Source: Haliotis asinina
Lineage: Eukaryota; Mollusca; Gastropoda; Lepetellida; Haliotidae
Direction of reading: 5' to 3'
Length of the DNA stretch: 64,000 bases
NCBI RefSeq assembly: GCF_037392515.1
Contig: NC_090280.1
Span: 62,261,504-62,325,503 of the forward strand
The notes under the pieces were generated by a model. It had not been told where the DNA came from and did not search any database. It saw nothing but the letters and a program-made list of their open reading frames with translations. Of the stretch, positions 56,101 through 64,000 are shown one piece after another; within the stretch, counting starts at the first letter, position 1, and each line of letters starts with the position of its first letter. The translations under genes were made by a program, and so were the position numbers.

Positions 56101-59100
56101 TGTCACCTGAATGGTTGTGATGACCTACAGTGTCTGGAAGGGTCAAAGAAAGAGACCGACTTCATATACAGTTCCATCATCAACTGGAACAAGGTAATGG
56201 AATTTGTAATAACCGTTGAGTAAAATTATGACTGATGTACGTTTATATGTTTTAATACAATTCATATACAACACGAATTGATATCTGCTATATTCAATCA
56301 ATCTGTTATTCCGTACACAAAGGCCACAGGCCTATCGTGCAATACATAGTAGTAATATACAGAAGGATTGTATACATGTATACAGTATTATCTGATAATA
56401 TGTTGTTCTACAACTGTGACGTTCAGACGATGCTCGATGGCGATTAGATTCTTGAGAAGCATTCAGAAGTTGGTATTGAAGTAAAGACAAATAATGTGGA
56501 TGACAACTTCTTGTTTATTATTTACAATCCACCTGACGACGGGGCAAGGAATATAGCCCAGAAAGGGTGTGACATACAAAACAAGAAGTTTTAATCCACA
56601 TTAATTGTCTTCACTTCGATGGCGATTCTTCTTTTGTGAGTTTCATAGGATGATATATAAACATAGCAACATTCTGAATCATATCATGGTTATTGCAGTT
56701 TAACAGGGAGTACAATATATCCATGAATGGGTGGGCATCATAATATTCTTGAAGTTACTATTTACCTAGTTTATCATACAATGAACATGCAAGCAGACAG
56801 ATTTTCTAAGGCATTACTATTACATGATTTACATGACCTATCTTCTCTTCTTATCTTCATAAATCTACCTTTTCTAATCCACATATCATGTGGTGAGCAG
56901 CCAAAATGTGTTGAACGTACTTAACGTAATGTTTTTATCGTGATACATGCAGATATAAAAGTATGACTTAAAGGATGCGTAGTAATCACATTTCGAAGAA
57001 ATGAAAAGGGACTTTTTTGAAGTCAGTTCTGTTGGCATATGTAAATCTGAAATCTTTGTGTAAATAAACTAATTAACGTTGAGAGAAACACAACATACTG
57101 CTCATACCACATGTGATTAAGAATGTTGTAAATAAAGGATTTTTTCACATTCGTTACTCAATATCCATTTCTATCATATAAAGTCATCATATCGTCACTA
57201 TTCTTTGGTAATGGATGAGAGGACATACGTAAAAGTCTTAGCCAACATTCGGATATATCATACATTTATGAACTTGACTTAGGTACATACGCGGAACACA
57301 CTGGAACAAGAAGAGATTAGGCTTTTCATTTCATTTGGAAGGTTCTGTGCAACACAAACGTTCATACTGGAAGCATGAGTTCCACAACGTTGAGCAGCTT
57401 TATGCAATTTGAAGCAATTGGTATTCGTTGTCTGATACTGACATACATTGCGCGGTTAACAAGTGCTTGTGAGCTGGATCTGCAATATGCCAAACGCCAA
57501 ACAGGATCAACCTTTAATATTTCCACGTCGTTATCTCTGTTCTCCTGTGCGGCTGAATGTGTTTCATATAGAGTATGCAAATCCTTCAATTTTGATGTGG
57601 CACGAAGGACGTGTCACCTGAACGGTTGTGATGACCTACAGTGTCTGGAAGGGTCAAAGAAAGAGACCGACTTCATATACAGTTCCATCATCAACTGGAA
57701 CAAGATAATGGAATTTGTAATAACCGTTGAGTACAATTATGACTGATGTACGTTTATATGTTTTAATACAATTCATATACAACACGAATTGATATCTGCT
57801 ATATTCAATCAATCTGTTATTCCGTACACAAAGGCCACAAGCCTATCGTACAATACATAGTAGTAATATACAGAAGGATTGTATACAAGTATACAGTATT
57901 ATTTGATAATATGTTGTTCTACAACTGTGACGTTCAGACGATGCTCGATGGCGATTAGATTCTTGAGAAGCATTCAGAAGTTGGTATTGAAGTAAAGACA
58001 AATAATGTGGATGACAACTTCTTGTTTATTATTTACAATCCACCTGACGACGGGGCAAGGAATATAGCCCAGAAAGGGTGTGACATACAAAACAAGAAGT
58101 TTTAATCCACATTAATTGTCTTCACTTCGATGGCGATTCTTCTTTTGTGAGTTTCATAGGATGATATATAAACATAGCAACATTCTGAATCATATCATGG
58201 TTATTGCAGTTTAACAGGGAGTACAATATATCCATGAATGGGTGGGCATCATAATATTCTTGAAGTTACTATTTACCTAGTTTATCATACAATGAACATG
58301 CAAGCAGACAGATTTTCTAAGGCATTACTATTACATGATTTACATGACCTATCTTCTCTTCTTATCTTCATATGTAAATCTGAAATCTTTGTGTAAATAA
58401 ACTAATTAACGTTGAGAGAAACACAACATACTGCTCATACCACATGTGATTAAGAATGTTGTAAATAAAGGATTTTTTCACATTCGTTACTCAATATCCA
58501 TTTCTATCATATAAAGTCATCATATCGTCACTATTCTTTGGTAATGGATGAGAGGACATACGTAAAAGTCTTAGCCAACATTCGGATATATCATACATTT
58601 ATGAACTTGACTTAGGTACATACGCGGAACACACTGGAACAAGAAGAGATTAGGCTTTTCATTTCATTTGGAAGGTTCTGTGCAACACAAACGTTCATAC
58701 TGGAAGCATGAGTTCCACAACGTTGAGCAGCTTTATGCAATTTGAAGCAATTGGTATTCGTTGTCTGATACTGACATACATTGCGCGGTTAACAAGTGCT
58801 TGTGAGCTGGATCTGCAATATGCCAAACGCCAAACAGGATCAACCTTTAATATTTCCACGTCGTTATCTCTGTTCTCCTGTGCGGCTGAATGTGTTTCAT
58901 ATAGAGTATGCAAATCCTTCAATTTTGATGTGGCACGAAGGACGTGTCACCTGAACGGTTGTGATGACCTACAGTGTCTGGAAGGGTCAAAGAAAGAGAC
59001 CGACTTCATATACAGTTCCATCATCAACTGGAACAAGATAATGGAATTTGTAATAACCGTTGAGTACAATTATGACTGATGTACGTTTATATGTTTTAAT

Positions 59101-62100
59101 ACAATTCATATACAACACGAATTGATATCTGCTATATTCAATCAATCTGTTATTCCGTACACAAAGGCCACAAGCCTATCGTACAATACATAGTAGTAAT
59201 ATACAGAAGGATTGTATACAAGTATACAGTATTATTTGATAATATGTTGTTCTACAACTGTGACGTTCAGACGATGCTCGATGGCGATTAGATTCTTGAG
59301 AAGCATTCAGAAGTTGGTATTGAAGTAAAGACAAATAATGTGGATGACAACTTCTTGTTTATTATTTACAATCCACCTGACGACGGGGCAAGGAATATAG
59401 CCCAGAAAGGGTGTGACATACAAAACAAGAAGTTTTAATCCACATTAATTGTCTTCACTTCGATGGCGATTCTTCTTTTGTGAGTTTCATAGGATGATAT
59501 ATAAACATAGCAACATTCTGAATCATATCATGGTTATTGCAGTTTAACAGGGAGTACAATATATCCATGAATGGGTGGGCATCATAATATTCTTGAAGTT
59601 ACTATTTACCTAGTTTATCATACAATGAACATGCAAGCAGACAGATTTTCTAAGGCATTACTATTACATGATTTACATGACCTATCTTCTCTTCTTATCT
59701 TCATAAATCTACCTTTTCTAATCCACATATCATGTGGTGAGCAGCCAAAATGTGTTGAACGTACTTAACGTAATGTTTTTATCGTGATACATGCAGATAT
59801 AAAAGTATGACTTAAAGGATGCGTAGTAATCACATTTCGAAGAAATGAAAAGGGACTTTTTTGAAGTCAGTTCTGTTGGCATATGTAAATCTGAAATCTT
59901 TGTGTAAATAAACTAATTAACGTTGAGAGAAACACAACATACTGCTCATACCACATGTGATTAAGAATGTTGTAAATAAAGGATTTTTTCACATTCGTTA
60001 CTCAATATCCATTTCTATCATATAAAGTCATCATATCGTCACTATTCTTTGGTAATGGATGAGAGGACATACGTAAAAGTCTTAGCCAACATTCGGTTAC
60101 TTTATTTTGCATATGTATAGTAAGAGGAATCGTAACGTATTCACCATTAATCATTACACTAGGCGCGCTCATCTTTAACTCTTTCTATTAGGTCAAAGTA
60201 TCGAAATCCCCAAATTTCAGCCCCGTATAACAGAACTGGACTACTTTTAACATCAAATGTTCTGAAGAGGGGTCGTAAGTTTAAATCTCCACGTACTTTT
60301 TTAAAAATTGTTTCAGTATACCTATCAACGCTTTTTGAGTTTGAATACTTTGCATGGTTTGACCAGGAAAGATGATTAGTAAAATATATTCCTAGGTATT
60401 TAAATGAGGTTGTTTGATTCAGCCTGAATGCCTTTATAATACCATTTTAAGTGTCGAGACAAGTTACCTCCTTTCTTGAAAGTAATTACTTTTGTTTTAT
60501 TCATGTTAACATTCGGCTTAGACTGTTCGCAATAGCGTTCTAATTCATTGATTTGCTCCTGAAGACTTATTTGTAATAAGGACAATGTCACCTCCAAACA
60601 GTGAAAAAAACCTTCTGGATGTAACCGAACACCGTTTCTACAATTATTTTCAGTTTGCATCACTAGTTATATTAGAAGTTATCTAAGAGCGGCGTAAAAG
60701 TAATCTCCCTGCTATAAAATCCATGTTACAGACCGCTCTTGGACGTTGCCAGGACAACCCATGTGCATTTAAGCACAGATGCAGCGTACAGAGGAATGGT
60801 GCCTTACGTTGTGGTAAGCCTGTATTTGTGAGTTAAGTGCAAACCAGCTTTTTCAAATTCCCGCAAGAATTCGCCCTTTTCCATTACCAGCTTTCAGCTA
60901 GCAGGAGAACAGCGAGAAGAAGCAAAACAGGATACAAACTCATCCACCACAATATTAATGCTCAATAATAACAAGAAAATGCCTACATGGCATCTGGACG
61001 GAATTGCAGTAAGGTATTAAAGTCACTATCATGCCACAAAGGGCTCCACCTGTCAGGTTGTCCAGACATCCAGGGACCCACAGAACCCTGGGCTCCAACC
61101 CTTGCTAGGTCCTATTTGCAACAAAGGCAAAATAGTTTAGTTCCCAAGGCAAGCAAACGGGATGGCTGGGTGGGAACACTTTCAAACCTTGCCTTCGGTT
61201 ACTCATAAAATTATGATTTCATGGCGCTCACTACATGAGCTGATGAAATCTACAATTTCATTTCGCAACCTTCGGCAAGATGTTAGTTTTAAGCTTACCT
61301 GCTCAAAACTGCCTGCTGGAACGTGTTGACCTCTGCAATACGACTTTCTGAAAGTTGATTGCTTTGACCAATTCGCCTTTTTCAGGATATCGCCAACTGA
61401 GATACTCTGACCCTGATTTAAGTGTTTCAGATTGTACATCAATGTCCTGAAGGTTAAAAATTGCATTGGTAGAATACTGCAAGCGCAATCATAACGTCGT
61501 CTCTGACACAGATTCTTTGTCAAAATGAAAGGAGTTTTCTCGCTTCTATTTCTTACAGACGAGGAACTGTCTAACATTGCCAAGAATAAGCCAGCGTATG
61601 CAAGCAGTACGTATAACCGACGTGTTCGGGCCGACGCGGCAGTCGACGGGAAAGTCACAGCCATTTGGTCTAGCCGATCCTGTTTTACCGTTGCCATTGG
61701 TGATATGTCACCTTGGTGGCTCGTGGACCTAGCAGACGTCTACATCATCGTGGAAGTTGATGTCACAAGCAGAAAAGACTGTTGTCGTAATATTAATATT
61801 CATTCTTAAAAGGGTCGTTACCAAATGCACGTGTTCAAAATTCGACACAATGGATGATTGCCATATAGCAATGGTCTGTTCGTTAACCATTAACGTTTAC
61901 TTTATGTTTATGAAACCATGGTGCTTCTTATATAGCGATGAAATGTAACATGTTATATACCGATGTGCAGAAGAAACCTGACATCTATAAAGTGGTAACA
62001 TTTTGTAGCAAACAATAAACACATGCTACGTTTTCATAGCAAAGAAAGATTGTAGGAAAACATCAGATATAGATAACAGTGAGTGAGTGATGACATATGT

Positions 62101-63093
62101 CAACCAAGTCAGCGACCCTGACCACCCGGTCCCGTCGATCGCGTCTTACATGCATAGTCACCTTTTATGGCAAGCTTGGGTTGCTGAAGGGCTATTCCAC
62201 CCGGGACCTTCACGGGTCGATATAGATAACAGTCAAGCGTACTTAATGCTGAGCCAGCGAAAGTCCGGGTTCGAATTGATCTTTTGCAACCAATGAGTAA
62301 GAGGTGACTAACGGGATCGGGTGGTCAGACATGCTGACACATGTCATTGTATCCCATTGTGAACATCGATGCTCATGCTGTTGATAACTGAACTGTCTGG
62401 TCCAGACTCGATTATTTACAAAACGCCACCATAGAGCTGGATTATTGCTGACTGGCGTTATACAAATCAGAAACAATTTTATGCCGCATCTTTCGATTTT
62501 GCGATAAAAATGTGAAAAATACCAAAACACCTGTTTGTCGTTACGTGCCATTTATGTGTGATTAATTGCAAAGACTAGTAATCCCACAAATTACCAAATT
62601 ACCGACTTTCTAAAAGACATTGTGTATTTATTGATCTTAACGATCCAAATAGTTGAGTGAGTGGGTGGGTGAGTGAGTGAATGAGTGAGTGAATGGGTAT
62701 GGTATTGCGCCGCTTTCACGGCCGTTTCACGGCGGGGTGCACTAGAAATGTATTTCTTGTATAATGTAGCCTTTACAGAATGTGGTTCGTTATTCAAGTG
62801 TACTAAAACCCTATCTACCACAAAAAAGGCTATATTTTGTTTTCAGCTGACCGTCTTCACGATTTTGCGCTGGAGGGTTTTGAAGCCGACCCTCGCTATC
62901 ATCCAAATATCACAAGACAGTTGTGTTACATGTACAATGATACAGTCACAGAACCCGGCAAGACAGTTACCATACACTGTGTTTCACCTGTGTCTGGTCG
63001 TTATCTGAGACTTAGCGGAAAGAAAAGAAGAGATGCACTTGATGTTCTGCAGTTTTGTGAGGTGCAGGTGTTTGGCTTCAAGATTAAATACTG
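49820..63093 (+). CDS. Lectin gene B: PAN/apple exon array plus FTP (F-type lectin) domain
   Basis: Secreted lectin gene. Seven alternative copies of exon 1 (listed separately) precede exon 2 (60732-60813), exon 3 (61559-61786) and exon 4 (62847-63093). Exon lengths 82, 228 and 247 and phases 0/1/1 equal those of gene A. One exon 1 copy gives about 295 residues before the exon 4 donor TACTG|GTATGT: signal peptide, PAN/apple domain (Cys-rich, about 32-96), Cys-rich linker GRCQDNPCAFKHRCSVQRNG, then FTP domain. FTP motifs: [63 protein letters not shown] spanning the exon 3/4 junction, RYLRLSG and FCEVQVFG. Fucose binding is usual for the family; the exact ligand residues were not assigned. The 3' end probably lies beyond the window. 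Confidence 0.78.
50428..50580 (+). repeat. Structured inverted repeat, present in every array unit
   Basis: Left arm GAAGTAAAGACAAATAATGT, GGATGACAACTTCTTGTTT pairs with the right arm AACAAGAAGTTTTAATCCAC, ATTAATTGTCTTCACTTC. An inner CCACCTGACGACGGGGC ... GCCCAGAAAGGGTG makes a second stem. It recurs at the same offset in units 2-7 and is not found in gene A. Possibly a small MITE or retroelement end captured before amplification. Confidence 0.75.
51331..51660 (+). CDS. Lectin B exon 1, unit 2 (donor GT changed to AT)
   Basis: Coding sequence as in other units but AACAAG|ATAATGG replaces AACAAG|GTAATGG, removing the normal donor. Reads on as IMEFVITVEYNYD to a stop at 123 residues. A GTAATA 12 bases downstream could act as an in-frame substitute donor. 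Confidence 0.85.
52842..53171 (+). CDS. Lectin B exon 1, unit 3 (intact donor)
   Basis: Signal peptide plus PAN/apple exon with AAG|GTAATGG donor; unspliced frame stops at 119 residues (GTTGAGTAA). Confidence 0.88.
54353..54682 (+). CDS. Lectin B exon 1, unit 4 (intact donor)
   Basis: Same translated exon as unit 3, with the same donor and 119-residue unspliced frame. Confidence 0.88.
55864..56193 (+). CDS. Lectin B exon 1, unit 5 (intact donor; last splice-competent copy)
   Basis: Same translated exon as units 3 and 4. Its intronic CCTATCGTGCAATAC matches unit 1 rather than units 3 and 4 (CGTACAAT). It is the copy nearest to exon 2 that keeps a GT donor, about 4.5 kb away. Confidence 0.88.
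57375..57704 (+). CDS. Lectin B exon 1, unit 6 (donor AT; unit carries 178-bp deletion)
   Basis: Same type as unit 2: AAG|ATAATGG, AACGG for AATGG, and 123-residue unspliced frame. The deletion lies downstream at about 58372, outside the exon. Confidence 0.85.
58708..59037 (+). CDS. Lectin B exon 1, unit 7 (donor AT; nearest to exon 2)
   Basis: Same type as units 2 and 6. Although physically closest to exons 2-4 it has ATAATGG at the donor, so canonical splicing from this copy should fail unless the GTAATA 12 bases on is used. Confidence 0.85.
60130..60663 (-). pseudogene. LINE relic, RT C-terminal part
   Basis: Minus strand: LQEQINELERYCEQSKPNVN then MNKTKVITFKKGGNLSRHLK (60650-60450), then in another frame YLGIYFTNHLSWSNHAKY, FKKVRGDLNLRPLFRTFDVK and LLYGAEIWGFRYFDLIERVK down to about 60180. 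This is the RT palm/thumb end of a non-LTR retrotransposon. At least one frame change; 5' part absent. It lies in intron 1 of gene B right after the exon array. Confidence 0.75.
60843..61420 (-). mobile_element. Insertion in lectin B intron 2 with a tyrosine-recombinase tail (fossil)
   Basis: Gene A and gene B introns match on both sides, and gene B has about 580 extra bases between TTAAGTGC and TTAAGTGT. On the minus strand the right part encodes SISVGDILKKANWSKQSTF, typical of the C-terminal end of a tyrosine recombinase of DIRS- or Crypton-type elements. It is a short, broken fragment. Confidence 0.45.
62077..62220 (-). repeat. SINE family 2, in lectin B intron 3
   Basis: GTGAGTGAGTGATGACATATGT (tail deleted), TCAACCAAGTCAGCGACCC, CAAGCTTGGGTTGCTGAAGG, CCGGGACCTTCACGGGTCG. 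Confidence 0.85.
62290..62470 (+). repeat. SINE family 2, in lectin B intron 3
   Basis: GTAAGAGGTGACTAACGGGA, CATCGATGCTCATGCTGTTG, AGACTCGATTATTTACAAAA, tail AGAGCTGGATTATTGCTGAC. Confidence 0.85.
62652..62750 (-). repeat. SINE family 1 fragment, in lectin B intron 3
   Basis: Repeated GTGAGTGAGTGAATGAGTG followed by TTGCGCCGCTTTCACGGC and CGGCGGGGTGCACTAGAAATG; head missing. Confidence 0.6.
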
Positions 63094-63109
63094 GTATGTA
63101 CAGTTTGTT

Positions 63110-63290
63110 TGTTAGTCGTTGTTTAACGTCGCATTCAGTAATATTCCAGCTGTATGGGCGTGGTCTGTATATAATCGACTCGTACCATACAATACGGTGA
63201 TCAACAGAACATCGATCTACGGAGTTACGATAGGATGACATGTGCCAACCATATCAACGTGCTTGACAACTCGATTCGGTTAGACGAGTT
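63110..63290 (-). repeat. SINE family 2 after lectin B exon 4
   Basis: GTTGTTTAACGTCGCATTCA, GTCTGTATATAATCGACTCG, CGGAGTTACGATAGGATGAC, ATGTGCCAACCATATCAACG. It shares private changes with the copy at 14250-14455 after gene A exon 4 (ATATAATCGACTC, CGGAGTTACGATAG, GTGCCAACCATAT). Confidence 0.8.
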
Positions 63291-63479
63291 TTTGTCAGAT
63301 GACGCGACGAACGATTATTTGATTAAAACACAGAAGGAGAATATTTCCTTTCAATGTATGGGATGAATGTTTGGTAATTAAACTGCATATTTTATGATTG
63401 CGTTTAGCATTCAAGATTGTTCTTGGAGTTTTGGAATTTCCTTTTTAACGCTGTAAAGAAGTACAGGAGATTCATGTGC

Positions 63480-64000
63480 AGGCTGGTAAGGTGTATCCAA
63501 GTTGAGGTTAGTAAGGTGTATTCAAGTGGAGTTTGGTAGATTGTTTTCAGGTGGGAAGGTAAATTCAAGTGGAGTTTGGCAAGGTGTATTCAAGTGGTAA
63601 GGTGTATTCAACTGGATGTTGATAAGGTGTATTCAAGTGGTAAGGTGTATTCAAGTGGAGGTTGGTAAGGTATATTCAAGTAGAGGTTGGAAAGGTGTCT
63701 TCAAGTGGGAAGGTATTTTGAAGTGGAGGTTGGCAAGGTGTATTCAAGTGGCAAGGTATATTCAAGTTGAGGCTCGCAAAGTTTATTCAAGTGATAAGGT
63801 GTATTCAAATGGAGGTTGATAAGGTGTATTCAAGTGGGAAGGTATATTCTAGTGGAGGTTGGCAAGGTGTATTCACGTGGTAAGGAGGTTGGTAAGGTGT
63901 CTTCAGATGGGAAGGTATATTGAAGTGGAATTTGGCAAGGTGTTTTGAATTGGAGGTTGGTAAGGTGTATTCATGTAGGAAGGTATATCCAAGTGGAGGT
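63480..64000 (+). repeat. Minisatellite, about 27-bp unit, runs off the window
   Basis: Many variable units of GGAGGTTGGTAAGGTGTATT plus CAAGT, with shortened forms lacking GGAGGTT. Same family as 12655-12800, in the same orientation relative to the neighbouring lectin gene. ORFs here are artefacts. Confidence 0.93.

Larger units (their letters stand above)
49698..60096 (+). repeat. Seven-unit tandem array of the lectin B first exon (1511-bp period)
   Basis: Units start at 49698, 51209, 52720, 54231, 55742, 57253 and 58586. Five steps are exactly 1511 bases; unit 6 is 1333 because 178 bases are missing at about 58372. The junction reads CCAACATTCGG|ATATATCATAC. Each unit contains about 120 bases of upstream sequence, the first coding exon, an inverted-repeat segment, a 65-residue ORF of unknown meaning (MGGHHNILEV; lost in unit 6) and AATAAA motifs (51019-51024 and 51087-51092 in unit 1). 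Unit 1 is the most diverged; units 2-7 are near-identical. Two sequence types alternate: 1, 3, 4, 5 against 2, 6, 7. Confidence 0.97.

Overview
The window looks like nuclear DNA of a marine gastropod mollusc, most likely an abalone (Haliotis) or close relative. This rests on remembered repeat style, not a search: two abundant SINE families share a tail reading GCGGCGTAAAACTAAACTCA, GT-AG introns interrupt the genes, and Tc1/mariner, LINE, MULE and TTAA-flanked DNA-transposon relics are dense. There are no operons, CRISPR arrays or bacterial features. Most of the window is repeats; only three loci look like host genes.

Layout. 1-7 kb: SINE copies, a decayed MULE transposase (minus), and an L1/Tx1-like LINE relic (minus) whose endonuclease region has expanded into about 34 in-frame copies of a 42-bp repeat. 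7.6-9.2 kb: an intact-looking Tc1-like transposon. 9-14 kb: little recognisable, a 40-base G run and a minisatellite. 14.5-16.3 kb: lectin gene A (minus), four exons: signal peptide plus PAN/apple-like domain, a short Cys-rich exon, and an FTP (fucolectin/F-type lectin) domain split over two exons. 17-23 kb: a TTAA-flanked non-autonomous element, a perfect-hairpin MITE and a 1.38-kb tandem duplication. 24-25.6 kb: a decayed Crypton-like (DUF3504) tyrosine-recombinase sequence. 26.4-27.7 kb: a mariner-like element one base short of an intact ORF. 30-32.3 kb: a LINE relic with RNase H followed directly by a 157-bp satellite. 33.7-36.3 kb: a class A GPCR (minus) whose C-terminal tail and stop codon are read from a 36-bp minisatellite. 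36.9-38.8 kb: two broken Tc1 relics. 39-45.8 kb: SINEs, small tandem repeats and two orphan exon-like ORFs. 45.8-49.1 kb: nested TTAA-flanked transposons with a THAP-domain remnant. 49.4-63.1 kb: lectin gene B (plus), an inverted paralogue of A. 63.5-64 kb: a minisatellite continuing past the window.

The outstanding observation is gene B. The segment carrying its first coding exon (signal peptide plus PAN/apple domain) is repeated seven times with an exact 1511-bp period (one unit has a 178-bp deletion), upstream of single copies of the Cys-rich and lectin exons. Units 1, 3, 4 and 5 keep the GT splice donor; units 2, 6 and 7, including the one nearest the downstream exons, have AT. The arrangement resembles a variable-first-exon cluster, but it could also be an array of stand-alone short PAN genes, a recent neutral expansion or an assembly artefact. 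Genes A and B share exon lengths, intron phases and a SINE in the intron after exon 4, so the inverted duplication is older than the array.

All calls come from reading the sequence; no similarity search was run. Boundaries of diverged repeats are approximate.
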